Shown here: piece by piece, positions 8,913 through 18,120 of the stretch
How positions within the stretch are numbered: the stretch's first letter is position 1
Layout of the letters: each line of letters starts with the position of its first letter
Assembly (NCBI GenBank): GCA_021773235.1
Contig: JAJFKL010000030.1
Location: forward strand, 1 to 64,000
Reading direction: 5' to 3'
DNA length: 64,000 nt
Origin: Gammaproteobacteria bacterium
Lineage (GTDB): Bacteria; Pseudomonadota; Gammaproteobacteria; Eutrophobiales; Eutrophobiaceae
Program-made: the position numbers and the translations under genes
Notes under the pieces: generated by a model
Database searches by the model: none
What the model was told of the DNA's origin: nothing
The model's input: only the letters and a program-made list of their open reading frames with translations

Positions 8913-8945
8913 ACCGACTATTGTCGGTGTTTATCTTATGTTTTT
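8912..8945 (+). terminator. probable rho-independent terminator
   Basis: caccgac (8912-8918), loop tatt, gtcggtg (8923-8929): a perfect 7-bp GC-rich stem followed by a T-rich tract (tttatcttatgttttttc). It ends the two-gene cassette-like unit and isolates the RND exporter gene. Confidence 0.65.
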
Positions 8946-9079
8946 TCTTTCTTGTCTAGTGTGAAGTATCCTAGATACAAATCCCATAAAATGCTCCTAG
9001 AGAATCTATATAGTATTAAACTGTAGGAATAGATTTACTATCATTACATAAACAAACACTACTCAATTATTCAGGCAAC

Positions 9080-11395
9080 ATGGAAAAGACCATACAGTGG
9101 TTTGAAACAATACTCGGTGAATGGATTATAAAACACCGCTGGTGGATAATTTTCGTTTCACTGTTTGCTGTTATTGCCGCCGTCAGTGGGTCGCAGTTCC
9201 TGACTATTAGTAATGACACCAGGGTGTTTTTTAGCAAAGAAAACCCTCAGCTTCAGGCGCTTGAGGCGATGGAGAATACCTACAGCAGAATTGATAATAT
9301 CCTGTTTGCCATCGCACCCAAACAAGGGACTGTTTTTACAGCTAACACACTTAAAGCCGTCGAAGAACTGACTGAGGCGTCGTGGCAGATTCCCTATTCA
9401 AACCGGGTCGAATCCTTAAGCAATTTTCAGCATACCCGTTCGCAGGATGACACGCTATTTGTTGATGACCTGGTTCGGGACGCAGAACAGTTATCTGATG
9501 CACAGCTTGATGAAATTAAAACAATAGCGCTTTCCGATCCACGGCTTGTTAATTTGTTGATATCTGACTCCGGTCAGGTAACCGGTATCAATATCAATAT
9601 CCTCATGCCCGGTAAATCGAATGCCGAGGTTCCGGAGATCGCTGCTTTTTCCCGTCAGCTTGCCGATGATTTTCGTAGTCGCTATCCGCAGTTGGATATC
9701 CATACCAGCGGCGGTGTCATGTTGGACAATGCCTTTGCCGAAGCAAGTCAGGACGATATCAAGTCCTTGGTACCACTGATGTTTCTAACTTTGCTTGTTC
9801 TGGTAGGCATTAGCTTGCGTTCCTTCAGTGGCACAATGGCAGTTTTAATTGTTATTGTTTTTTCTACGGCAACCGCTATGGGTCTGGCGGGTTGGTTTGG
9901 TATTACTTTGACAGCTGCCTCGGTGGGAGCGCCAACCTTGATACTGACCCTGGCCGTCTCTGACAGCGTGCATCTGTTGGTGACGATGTTTCAGCAAATG
10001 CATCAGGGTAAAACGAAACAGGAAGCCATAGTCGAATCTGTGCGCATAAACCTTCACCCTGTCTTCCTGACCAGTGTCACCACAGTGGTTGGTTTTCTTA
10101 CCATGAATTTTTCGGATGCTCCTCCGTTTCGCGACCTGGGCAATATCGTTGCCATGGGCATCGTCGCGGCATTCATCTATTCCATTGTGTTATTACCTGC
10201 TTTGATGGCCGTTATTCCTGTAAGGGTTAAAGAACGCAAGAGTAGTGACAGTGGTAATGCTTGTGACCGTCTTGCCGAATTCGTAATCAACAATCGTCGG
10301 CCAGTACTTTGGGCTAGTTGCGCGGCAATATTACTTCTTACTGCCGGTACCTCCCGTATTGAACTGGACGATAATTTTATTGAATATTTTGATGATAGCT
10401 ATGACATTCGCGTCGCTACCGATTTTGTAAAAGACAATTTGCGCGGTTTTGATATTATTGAATATTCATTACCCTCCGGCGAAACCAGCGGCATTAATAA
10501 CCCGCAATATCTGAAAAACGTAGAAGCGTTTACCGACTGGTATCGACAACAGCCAAATGTCACTTCATTAAGCACCTTCACCGATACCGTTAAACTGCTT
10601 AATAAAAATATGCACAATGATGATCCGTCTTTTTACAGGATTCCTGAGAGCTGGGATCTGGCAGCGCAGTCACTTCTTCTCTACGAGATGTCTCTGCCAC
10701 TGGGACAAGACCTCAACAACCTTATCAATATCGACAAATCGGCGACACGGATGATCGTATTTTTTAGAGATATAACCAGTAAAGGTCTGCGTGATATGGA
10801 CACGAGGGCACGACAGTGGCTTAAGGAAAATACGCCCTCCATGCTTACCTACGGAACCGGTTTATCGATTATTTGGGCGCATATTTCCAAACGTAATATC
10901 AATAGCATGTTATTTGCTTCCTTTGGCGCGTTGGCCCTTATTTCTGCCATGATGATCTTTGCACTACGAAATTTTAGACTTGGCATGTTAAGTCTTATCC
11001 CGAATCTTACGCCGGCTATCGTTGGTTTCGGTTTATGGGGGCTGTTGTATGGCAGGGTCGGACTGGGGCTGTCAGTAGTTGTTGCCATGACGCTTGGTAT
11101 CGTGGTTGATGACACCGTGCATTTTATGAGCAAATATCTTCGTGCCCGTAGAGAATACGGGATGCAGCAATCCGATGCGATACGTTATACCTTTAAGACG
11201 GTGGGTACCGCCATGTGGGTCACAACAATAGCTTTGACAGCCGGTTTCCTGATACTTACCTTGTCTGGTTATCACATGAATGCCGATATGGGTCTGATGA
11301 CAGCGTTAACAATAACGTTGGCGCTGATACTTGATTTTTTATTGTTACCCGTTTTATTGATGAAATTTGATGTGACAACCACGAGTAGACTGTAG
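9080..11395 (+). CDS. RND superfamily (MMPL/HpnN-type) exporter
   Basis: A 771-residue inner-membrane transporter with the twofold RND layout. TM1 lies at about 21-40, a first periplasmic domain at about 45-225, and TMs 2-6 at about 230-380 with the conserved proton-relay stretch TLILTLAVSDSVHLLVTMF. TM7 is near 408, followed by a second periplasmic domain, and TMs 8-12 from about 610 contain VVAMTLGIVVDDTVHFMSKY. Length fits MMPL-like lipid exporters rather than the roughly 1,000-residue AcrB type. There is no adaptor or outer-membrane gene next to it. The substrate, lipid or hydrophobic compound, is inferred from family only. Confidence 0.88.
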   Translation: MEKTIQWFETILGEWIIKHRWWIIFVSLFAVIAAVSGSQFLTISNDTRVFFSKENPQLQALEAMENTYSRIDNILFAIAPKQGTVFTANTLKAVEELTEASWQIPYSNRVESLSNFQHTRSQDDTLFVDDLVRDAEQLSDAQLDEIKTIALSDPRLVNLLISDSGQVTGININILMPGKSNAEVPEIAAFSRQLADDFRSRYPQLDIHTSGGVMLDNAFAEASQDDIKSLVPLMFLTLLVLVGISLRSFSGTMAVLIVIVFSTATAMGLAGWFGITLTAASVGAPTLILTLAVSDSVHLLVTMFQQMHQGKTKQEAIVESVRINLHPVFLTSVTTVVGFLTMNFSDAPPFRDLGNIVAMGIVAAFIYSIVLLPALMAVIPVRVKERKSSDSGNACDRLAEFVINNRRPVLWASCAAILLLTAGTSRIELDDNFIEYFDDSYDIRVATDFVKDNLRGFDIIEYSLPSGETSGINNPQYLKNVEAFTDWYRQQPNVTSLSTFTDTVKLLNKNMHNDDPSFYRIPESWDLAAQSLLLYEMSLPLGQDLNNLINIDKSATRMIVFFRDITSKGLRDMDTRARQWLKENTPSMLTYGTGLSIIWAHISKRNINSMLFASFGALALISAMMIFALRNFRLGMLSLIPNLTPAIVGFGLWGLLYGRVGLGLSVVVAMTLGIVVDDTVHFMSKYLRARREYGMQQSDAIRYTFKTVGTAMWVTTIALTAGFLILTLSGYHMNADMGLMTALTITLALILDFLLLPVLLMKFDVTTTSRL

Positions 11396-11450
11396 ATGTT
11401 AAGTTTAAGCCAATATATTGCTTAGTTAAATTCTATACTGATTTCAGAGA

Positions 11451-12131
11451 TTAGATATCACACTTTTCTTTATACTTTTCTAACAAACTACATCCAGCTG
11501 GTGTCGATTTACTAAGCCAGTCTATAAGAAGCATTTCTTTTTCTTCTTGATTCAATTGCCAGTCTTGTTCGGTGTCTTTTATTTTGTTTAGTAAGTAGTA
11601 AAGGCAGATGCCGGCACTAACGGAAACGTTGTAGCTTTGTGTGAAGCCATGTATTGGAATCTGTACTTTATAGTCGGCCTTGTTTTCAAGTTCTTCGCTT
11701 AAGCCGGTTTCTTCACAACCGAAACATAGTGCCAGTTTTTCATCTACAGGCAATTCTTCTAGAGGAATGCAATCTTCGCTGAGTGTCAGAGCGACAACTT
11801 TATAATCTTGTTGTTGCAGGTTTTCTATACATGCTTTGCGTCCAATGCTTTCAGAGTAACAATCGAGCTCGACCCATTTTGCTGCGCCATTAACGACGTC
11901 ACGATTTATTTTGTGTTTATTTCGCTCTTGAATCGAATGGAGACTTTGAATGCCGAGACATTCACTGGTGCGCATAATGGCACTGGCATTTTGTGGTAGA
12001 TATATATCGTCAAGTACAACGGTTAGGTAACGAGTGCGTTGTTGTAGCTTTTCTTCTAATAAGGCAATACGGTCTTCATTAATGATCTGCGCAAATTTTC
12101 CGATGATATTAGAACGTTGCTCAGTGTTCAC
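11451..12131 (-). CDS. trmH: TrmH-type SPOUT RNA 2'-O-methyltransferase
   Basis: SpoU/TrmH family methyltransferase. Motif 1 is in YLPQNASAIMRTSECLG (about 46-62), motif 2 in LCFGCEETGLSEEL (about 136-149), and motif 3 in the knot region SYNVSVSAGICLYYLL (about 168-183). At 226 residues, including an N-terminal extension and short C-terminal tail, it resembles TrmH, which methylates G18 in tRNA, more than RlmB. The arginine in AIMRTSE is the usual catalytic residue. It lies 9 bp downstream of the fxsA-like gene on the same strand and is convergent with the RND gene. The exact RNA target is inferred. Confidence 0.82.
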   Translation of the reverse strand: MNTEQRSNIIGKFAQIINEDRIALLEEKLQQRTRYLTVVLDDIYLPQNASAIMRTSECLGIQSLHSIQERNKHKINRDVVNGAAKWVELDCYSESIGRKACIENLQQQDYKVVALTLSEDCIPLEELPVDEKLALCFGCEETGLSEELENKADYKVQIPIHGFTQSYNVSVSAGICLYYLLNKIKDTEQDWQLNQEEKEMLLIDWLSKSTPAGCSLLEKYKEKCDI

Positions 12132-12140
12132 GTTGTGAAT

Positions 12141-12569
12141 CTACTTTGAATCTGATTCCCAGTGTTCGCCTTCGATAATATTGCCAGCATCGGTTTGTCG
12201 AGTATTAATGTGAGATTGAATGAAGTTTGCAAGGAATGTTTGAGCGATTCGATGACGTAGTGCGGGTATTAATACCAAAAAGCCGAATACATCGGTGAAG
12301 AAACCGGGTGTTAAGAGTAGAGCGCCAGCGACAAGCAGCATTAATCCTTCAATTAACTCTGTTGCGGGCAGGTTTCCCTGATCCATGTTCATCTGAACCT
12401 TTGCAAGTGTTGATAAGCCCTGATGTCGTAATAGTGCAGCACCAAGCGCAGCAGTCCCGATAACGAGTATGATGGTATAGGCTGCGCCGAATACTTTGCC
12501 AATCTCGATTAATATCGCAATCTCGATTAATGGGATTGCCAGGAACATGAAAAATAGTATTTTAAACAA
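12141..12569 (-). CDS. fxsA: FxsA family membrane protein
   Basis: Cytoplasmic-membrane protein of the FxsA family, known for suppressing phage T7 exclusion in E. coli when overproduced; the cellular role is unclear. The hydrophobic segments FLAIPLIEIAILIEIG and TIILVIGTAALGAALLRHQG and the characteristic LVAGALLLTPGFFTDVFGFL are visible. No ATG precedes the first membrane segment at a good distance; TTG 12569 follows ggag by 9 nt and is preferred. The frame is open to TTG 12584, and ATG 12548 is the alternative. It probably shares a transcript with the trmH-like gene. Confidence 0.85.
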   Translation of the reverse strand: MFKILFFMFLAIPLIEIAILIEIGKVFGAAYTIILVIGTAALGAALLRHQGLSTLAKVQMNMDQGNLPATELIEGLMLLVAGALLLTPGFFTDVFGFLVLIPALRHRIAQTFLANFIQSHINTRQTDAGNIIEGEHWESDSK

Positions 12570-12677
12570 AAGATGAAGCTCCAACGCTTAATTTGAATAG
12601 CTAATGTGGCATTATTATTGATGTATGGGCAGAATACTAATTTACAAGACTAAAATTGAATTGCATTACGTAAGATC

Positions 12678-13010
12678 ATGACTAAAAAGACAGAACACCT
12701 ATTGGTGCTGAGTACCTGCCCGGGGTCAATATCAGCGAAAAAAATTGCTCAGGATCTGGTCACTGAAAAACTCGCGGCCTGCGTGAATATTGTGCCGGGT
12801 GTGCAATCATTTTTTTCATGGGTGGGTAAAGTGGATAAGGCAAATGAACTCTTGCTGGTCATAAAGACCACGTCCAATGAATATGAAGCACTGGAAAAAC
12901 GACTCAAAAAGTTACACCCATACGAACTTCCGGAAATTATTGCTGTCCCTATTCACACAGGTTCTGCTGAGTACCTGAACTGGATTAGCACAAATACCGG
13001 AAAATCATGA
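12678..13010 (+). CDS. cutA: CutA1 divalent-cation tolerance protein
   Basis: Small trimeric CutA1 protein of 110 residues. Family marks are visible: VLSTCPGSISAKKIAQDLV near the N-terminus, KLAACVNIVPGVQSFFSWVG with the conserved Cys, and the C-terminal HPYELPEIIAVPI. Bacterial CutA1 is linked genetically to copper tolerance, but a direct biochemical role is not settled. The stop overlaps the start of dsbD (ATGA), so the genes are translationally coupled, the same neighbourhood as in E. coli and many relatives. Confidence 0.95.
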   Translation: MTKKTEHLLVLSTCPGSISAKKIAQDLVTEKLAACVNIVPGVQSFFSWVGKVDKANELLLVIKTTSNEYEALEKRLKKLHPYELPEIIAVPIHTGSAEYLNWISTNTGKS

Positions 13011-14836
13011 TTCAAATTCGTAACGCTTTATTTTTAGTTATTGTTCTATTTTCACTGTCTGTCAATGCCGGTGAAATAACGAACAAATTAAGCGATCTAT
13101 TATCATTTCAAGGATCAGCCTCTTCTGATGAAATCCTGGATCCGGAAATCGCTTTTCTTGTTAGCGCTGAAGTTCTGCCTGATGGGCAGTTACATTTAAA
13201 CTGGGATATTAAACCGGGGTATTATCTTTACAAGAATAAATTTTCAGCAACGATTGATAATCCAAACATAAGTTTTAATAAGCTTCACTTTCCTGCAGGG
13301 AAAGAAAAAGAAGATCCCGCGTTCGGTCAGGTTGAGGTCTACTACGGTCAGGACAAAGCATCAGCATCGATTACACTTAGTGACGCTAACCTGAAAGAAT
13401 TCAACCTTAATGTCGCTTATCAAGGTTGCAAAGAAGATTCTGTTTGTTACCCACCAATTAAAAAAACCTTAGCTGTTGCTTTACCCGCTTCATTTGATTT
13501 ACAAGCGAGTGAAAATAACGCAACGAATGAACCACTACTTTCCGAACAAGATTCAATCACGAAAAAATTAAAAGATAAAAATCTATTATTTAATATTATT
13601 TCTTTTTTTGGTTTTGGTTTATTACTTTCGTTGACTCCTTGTGTGTTCCCTATGATACCTATTCTGTCAGGCATTATTGTTGGGGAAGGAAGTCGAATAA
13701 CGCGAACAAGGGGCATCACACTTTCATTAAGTTATGTCATCGCCATGGCATTAACCTATGCCGTGCTCGGTATGGTTGCAGGTTTATTTAGTCTTAACCT
13801 ACAGGCAGCTTCACAAAATGTTTGGGTATTAAGTTTATTCAGCGCGGTATTTGTTTTTCTTGCCCTGTCTATGTTTGGTTTTTATGAATTGCAATTACCA
13901 TCAAGCTGGCAAAGCAAATTATCGCCTAAGCCTGGGGAAGCTAACCGCGGCACTTTAAAAGGCGCGGCTGTCATGGGTGTATTATCGGCCATTATTGTAG
14001 GCCCCTGTGTTGCACCACCATTAGCAGGCGCTTTGTTCTATATTAGTCAAACAGGAGATGCGTTGTTAGGTGGCTTTGCCTTGTTTGCAATGGGGCTTGG
14101 TTTTGGCGTGCCGCTATTAATTATTGGTGCTACCTCTGGCGAGTTGTTGCCACGCGCAGGCGCCTGGATGGAATCTATCAAACGACTCTTTGGCGTTGTT
14201 ATGTTGGGTGTTGCGATATGGTTTCTGGAGCGAGTTCTCCCGGAACCAATTGTCTTGATTCTTTGGGCTGCACTATTTATATCCACTGCAGTTTTTATCG
14301 GGGCGTTAGATCGAATAGAACAAACGACAACACAATGGCAGCGCTTATGGAAAGGGCTGGGCTTAGTCATGTTGGTCTACGGCGTTATCTTAATAGTCGC
14401 TGCTGCAAATGGCGGTGGAACCGTCTTAAAACCATTCACTCAATATTCTAATCAAGCAACTGCAGAAACGTTGCCCTTTAGTTATATAGTCAGTCTTGAG
14501 GAACTCGACAAGGAATTACAACAAGCAAAGAATGATGGTAAGCCCGTGATGTTAGATTTTTATGCAGATTGGTGTGTCGTCTGTAAAGAAATGGAAACCT
14601 ATACCTTTAGCGATCCATCTGTGCGCGAAGGCTTAAAACAATTTACCTTGCTGAAGGTTGATGTCACTAAAAACAATGATCTTGATAAAGCATTTTTAAA
14701 ACAGTTTGATCTTTTTGGTCCGCCTGCAATTTTATTTTTTAATTCAAACAGTACTGAGATAAAATCTCATCGACTCGTCGGTTTTGTAAAGGCTAAACCG
14801 TTCTTAAAACATCTTACCGAAGCAATATCTTTATGA
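13007..14836 (+). CDS. dsbD: thiol:disulfide interchange protein DsbD
   Basis: Carries electrons from cytoplasmic thioredoxin across the inner membrane to periplasmic partners (DsbC, cytochrome-c maturation proteins). All three domains and their Cys pairs are present. The alpha domain has C141 and C147 (GCKEDSVCYPP) after an N-terminal signal peptide. The beta membrane domain at about 195-480 has C212 (LTPCVFP) and C334 (GPCVAPP). The gamma thioredoxin domain has CVVC at 523-526. The 609 residues are slightly longer than E. coli DsbD. It overlaps cutA upstream and the tlpA-like gene downstream by 4 bp each, forming one operon. Confidence 0.96.
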   Translation: MIQIRNALFLVIVLFSLSVNAGEITNKLSDLLSFQGSASSDEILDPEIAFLVSAEVLPDGQLHLNWDIKPGYYLYKNKFSATIDNPNISFNKLHFPAGKEKEDPAFGQVEVYYGQDKASASITLSDANLKEFNLNVAYQGCKEDSVCYPPIKKTLAVALPASFDLQASENNATNEPLLSEQDSITKKLKDKNLLFNIISFFGFGLLLSLTPCVFPMIPILSGIIVGEGSRITRTRGITLSLSYVIAMALTYAVLGMVAGLFSLNLQAASQNVWVLSLFSAVFVFLALSMFGFYELQLPSSWQSKLSPKPGEANRGTLKGAAVMGVLSAIIVGPCVAPPLAGALFYISQTGDALLGGFALFAMGLGFGVPLLIIGATSGELLPRAGAWMESIKRLFGVVMLGVAIWFLERVLPEPIVLILWAALFISTAVFIGALDRIEQTTTQWQRLWKGLGLVMLVYGVILIVAAANGGGTVLKPFTQYSNQATAETLPFSYIVSLEELDKELQQAKNDGKPVMLDFYADWCVVCKEMETYTFSDPSVREGLKQFTLLKVDVTKNNDLDKAFLKQFDLFGPPAILFFNSNSTEIKSHRLVGFVKAKPFLKHLTEAISL

Positions 14837-15399
14837 AACAATGGCAATTAATCTTTGCAGTGCTTGTTGTCGCCCTATTCTCGGCTTTTGGTGGTTATCA
14901 ATTACATCTACACTTAAAGCAAGACAAGAAGTCTGATGTAGTGAGGGCGGTACATAACCCGATTGCGCCAGAAAGTGTAATCGGTACAAAAGTTGAAGAC
15001 TTTAGTCTCTCTGATTCAAACGGTGAATTACGCAGTTTGTCGGAGTGGAGTGATAAAGTCATCGTTTTAAACTTTTGGGCTACCTGGTGTGCGCCATGCC
15101 GTGAAGAAATTCCTGCCTTTGTCGAACTACAGCAACAATACGAAAGTAAAGGTTTACAGTTTATTGGGATCGCATTACAAGAAGCTGAAGAAGTACGTGG
15201 TTTTATGGAAGAGTTTAATGTTAACTACCCTTCTCTGGTCGGAGGCGATGAAGTGATCCAGGCCGCAAAACGACTAGGTAATGATATCGGTGCCCTGCCG
15301 TATACAGTTATCATTGATATCAATGGTGAAATTGTCTTTACCAGACGCGGTCCCCTGTCAAAAACCGATGCAGAATCGGTTATTAAAGCGCTCCTTTAA
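14833..15399 (+). CDS. TlpA/ResA-like membrane-anchored thioredoxin
   Basis: A periplasmic thiol-disulfide oxidoreductase of 188 residues. It has an N-terminal uncleaved TM anchor (LIFAVLVVALFSAFGGY, about 6-22), then a thioredoxin fold with FWATWCAPCREE (C86, C89) and a cis-Pro region in ALPYTVIIDINGE. It is translationally coupled to dsbD (ATGA overlap), so it probably receives its electrons from DsbD. Members of this group reduce apocytochrome c or other periplasmic disulfides; which one cannot be told here. Confidence 0.88.
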   Translation: MKQWQLIFAVLVVALFSAFGGYQLHLHLKQDKKSDVVRAVHNPIAPESVIGTKVEDFSLSDSNGELRSLSEWSDKVIVLNFWATWCAPCREEIPAFVELQQQYESKGLQFIGIALQEAEEVRGFMEEFNVNYPSLVGGDEVIQAAKRLGNDIGALPYTVIIDINGEIVFTRRGPLSKTDAESVIKALL

Positions 15400-15502
15400 A
15401 CGCAAACACGCTTAATAACAGGTTCGTATTCCCTTCAAAATACTGTTAACATCCATAAAAAAGCGTCTAAAATCGTTAAAATGTACTTTTTAGGGGAATA
15501 TT

Positions 15503-15940
15503 TTGAAGTTTCTTGTATTGCATGGTCCAAATCTCAACCTTTTAGGCGAGCGTGAGCCCGAAGTTTATGGCACCACAACGCTAGCCGAGATCGATGCGAG
15601 CCTGATTGAATTAGCCAAGGGTAAGGGGCATGAGCTGTCAGCATTTCAAAGTAACGCAGAGCATGAGTTGATTGATCAGATTCATGCGGCTAAAAAGTCA
15701 GGCATTGATTTTATTTTAATCAACCCGGGTGCATTCACCCATACTAGTATTGCGATTCGCGATGCAATGCTGGGGACACAGTTACCGTTCATTGAAGTGC
15801 ATCTATCAAATGTCTTTTCACGAGAAGAATTTAGACAACACTCATTTTTATCCGATATCGCTGTAGCTGTGATTAGTGGTCTTGGTGCTTATGGTTATGA
15901 ACTTGCTCTGCTAGGTGCAGAGCGTCACTTACAACAATAA
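15503..15940 (+). CDS. aroQ: type II 3-dehydroquinate dehydratase
   Basis: Third step of the shikimate pathway: converts 3-dehydroquinate to 3-dehydroshikimate. Type II signatures are clear: [18 protein letters not shown] with the catalytic Tyr, [29 protein letters not shown], and [17 protein letters not shown] with the catalytic His. 145 residues is standard. The coding frame begins with ttg in gggaatattttgaag at 15503, a plausible TTG start behind gggga. It is followed 19 bp later by accB, the common aroQ-accB-accC order in gammaproteobacteria. Confidence 0.96.
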   Translation: MKFLVLHGPNLNLLGEREPEVYGTTTLAEIDASLIELAKGKGHELSAFQSNAEHELIDQIHAAKKSGIDFILINPGAFTHTSIAIRDAMLGTQLPFIEVHLSNVFSREEFRQHSFLSDIAVAVISGLGAYGYELALLGAERHLQQ

Positions 15941-15959
15941 ATAAAAAGTAAATTTTAGA

Positions 15960-16439
15960 ATGGATATCAGAAAAGTAAAAAAATTAATCGAGTTACTCGA
16001 AGAGTCTGGCATAGCAGAAATAGAAATTCATGAAGGCGAAGAGTCTGTGCGTATCAGCCGTGGCTCAACAATTGCGCCAGCTCAAACAATGATCAATGTG
16101 CCGCAGGCTCAAGCTGTGCCTGCTGTACAAGCGAGTGAAACAATCAAATCGCATCTAGCCACAGACGAAGGAACAGCAAGCGACAATTATGCCGATCAGG
16201 GTCATGTTGTTACTTCTCCGATGGTGGGTATTTTTTACTTATCACCATCACCTGAAGAACCAGAATTTGTTAGTAGAGGGCAGAATGTCAAAACAGGTGA
16301 GATTCTTTGCATAATCGAAGCGATGAAGATCATGAACCAAATCGAATCTGATGTGAGTGGTAAATTAGTCAGAACATTGGTTGAAAATGGAGAAGCAGTC
16401 GAATATGGACAGCCACTATTCATTATTGACCCTTCTTAA
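15960..16439 (+). CDS. accB: acetyl-CoA carboxylase biotin carboxyl carrier protein
   Basis: Carries the carboxyl group on biotin during malonyl-CoA formation. The C-terminal biotinyl domain has the EAMKIMNQ motif, biotinylated Lys at residue 123, and the domain's 'thumb' region [16 protein letters not shown] that marks acetyl-CoA carboxylase BCCPs. The N-terminal dimer region ([20 protein letters not shown]) is joined by an Ala/Gln/Pro/Val-rich flexible linker. It lies between aroQ and accC, 61 bp before accC. A non-standard hairpin (aagcgcacgctt) sits in the gap but no clear terminator. Confidence 0.97.
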   Translation: MDIRKVKKLIELLEESGIAEIEIHEGEESVRISRGSTIAPAQTMINVPQAQAVPAVQASETIKSHLATDEGTASDNYADQGHVVTSPMVGIFYLSPSPEEPEFVSRGQNVKTGEILCIIEAMKIMNQIESDVSGKLVRTLVENGEAVEYGQPLFIIDPS

Positions 16440-16500
16440 GTCATAAGCGCACGCTTAAACAGCGTTTTTCAAAAAAGAATTTTATAGAGTACTTTTATTC

Positions 16501-17844
16501 ATGTTAGAAAAAGTTGTCATTGCAAACCGAGGCGAGATAGCGCTTCGAATACTCAGAGCATGTAAAGAACTAGGTATTAAAACGGTTGCTGCCTACTCAG
16601 AGGCCGATCGTGATCAAAAGCACGTTTTTCTTTCCGATGAGTCCGTTTGTATTGGACCCGCCGCCTCCATTGATAGTTATTTAAATATCCCCGCGGTGAT
16701 CAGTGCAGCAGAAGTTACCGATGCTGTAGCAATACATCCGGGTTATGGTTTCCTCTCAGAGAATGCAGATTTTGCAGAGCGAGTTGAGCAAAGCGGTTTT
16801 GTTTTTATTGGTCCAAAAGCAGAGACGATTCGCTTAATGGGCGATAAAGTTTCAGCCATCAGAGCAATGAAGAAGGCCGGAATACCTTGTGTGCCTGGTT
16901 CAGATGGTCCATTAGGTGATGATCAGGCTAAATTAAAAAAGACCGCTAAGGAGATTGGTTACCCGGTTATTATCAAGGCTGCGGGTGGTGGTGGTGGTCG
17001 AGGTATGCGCGTTGTTCATAGTGAAGCAAGTTTAATTAAATCTATAACATTAACACGTGCTGAAGCTGCTTCGGCGTTTGGGAATGATGTGGTTTACATG
17101 GAAAAGTTTCTTGAGCATCCACGCCATGTTGAAATTCAAATCCTTGCTGATGAACACGGCGATGTTATTTATCTGGGCGAACGCGATTGTTCTATGCAGC
17201 GACGCCATCAAAAGGTAATAGAAGAAGCCCCTGCCCCTGGTTTGGATGAAGCAACCAGAAAGAAAATCGGTGAGCGTTGTGTCGAAGCATGCAAAGAGAT
17301 CTCCTATCGTGGCGCAGGGACATTTGAGTTTCTCTATGAAAATGGTGAATTTTATTTCATTGAGATGAATACCCGCGTTCAAGTAGAGCACCCGGTTACC
17401 GAGATGATTACCGGTGTTGATATCGTTAAAGAGCAATTGCTTATCGCTAGTGGTGAGCCGTTAGGTTATAAGCAAGATGATATTAAAATTAGAGGCCATG
17501 CCATTGAATGCCGTATCAATGCTGAAGACCCGGTAAATTTTATGCCGTCACCCGGTACTATTGAGCATTATCATCCGCCAGGTGGTTTTGGTATCCGCGT
17601 TGATACCCATGTTTATCAGGGATACAAGGTTCCGCCGCACTATGACTCTATGGTCGGTAAATTAATTGCGCATGCTGAGACCAGAGAATTAGCATTAACG
17701 CGATTATCAATGGCCTTATCGGAGATTGTTATCGATGGCATTAAAACCAATATTCCACTGCATCAAGAGCTGGTTCAAGATACCGCTTTTATGGCGGGGG
17801 GTACTGATATCCATTATCTGGAGAGTAAACTTGGAATTAAATAA
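16501..17844 (+). CDS. accC: acetyl-CoA carboxylase biotin carboxylase subunit
   Basis: ATP-grasp enzyme that carboxylates biotin on BCCP. It shows the N-terminal [20 protein letters not shown], the glycine-rich ATP loop ([14 protein letters not shown], about 160-173), the metal/bicarbonate motif [17 protein letters not shown] (about 285-301) and the C-terminal biotin carboxylase domain ([13 protein letters not shown]). The 447 residues are full length. It is transcribed with accB. A 276-bp repeat-containing gap separates it from prmA. Confidence 0.97.
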   Translation: MLEKVVIANRGEIALRILRACKELGIKTVAAYSEADRDQKHVFLSDESVCIGPAASIDSYLNIPAVISAAEVTDAVAIHPGYGFLSENADFAERVEQSGFVFIGPKAETIRLMGDKVSAIRAMKKAGIPCVPGSDGPLGDDQAKLKKTAKEIGYPVIIKAAGGGGGRGMRVVHSEASLIKSITLTRAEAASAFGNDVVYMEKFLEHPRHVEIQILADEHGDVIYLGERDCSMQRRHQKVIEEAPAPGLDEATRKKIGERCVEACKEISYRGAGTFEFLYENGEFYFIEMNTRVQVEHPVTEMITGVDIVKEQLLIASGEPLGYKQDDIKIRGHAIECRINAEDPVNFMPSPGTIEHYHPPGGFGIRVDTHVYQGYKVPPHYDSMVGKLIAHAETRELALTRLSMALSEIVIDGIKTNIPLHQELVQDTAFMAGGTDIHYLESKLGIK

Positions 17845-18120
17845 AACCAATTCTAAAAATTGTCTTTGTTATGCGATACAACGTGCCGTTCATTATGGGT
17901 TATCCATGGTAGCTGCGTCAGTTCGGCAACTGCTCCCGGCGTTGCTCTACCTCCTGCATCCATGCAGTCGTCCGTGCTCAAATGCTCACAGAGCAGGATC
18001 TCCTCATGTATTAACTATACACTCCGGTTTTCCGCGCGGCTCTTCCTTGCTCTCACATAAAAATCCTAATTTTTAGAAGTGGTTTTTGTAATAGAGCGCA
18101 TTTGGCGAGTCTTATAAATT
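17845..18120. repeat. intergenic dispersed-repeat block (first copy)
   Basis: No gene supported. It contains ctacctcctgcatccatgca (from 17947) with the palindrome ctgcatccatgcag, then ggatctcctcatgtattaac, and gctctcacataaaaatccta followed by atttttagaagt near 18080. The same modules occur in reverse complement at 63766-63910, beside the TrmB-like gene. Short open frames across it are translations of the repeat. Confidence 0.6.

Noticed and set aside
15400-15502. tRNA-like ggttcg motif near 15421
   Set aside because: No acceptor or D/anticodon stems could be folded around it; no tRNA was recognised anywhere in the window.
17726-18076. 116- and 66-residue frames between accC and prmA
   Set aside because: Overlap accC in another frame and then read the repeat block; no codon pattern or start signals.
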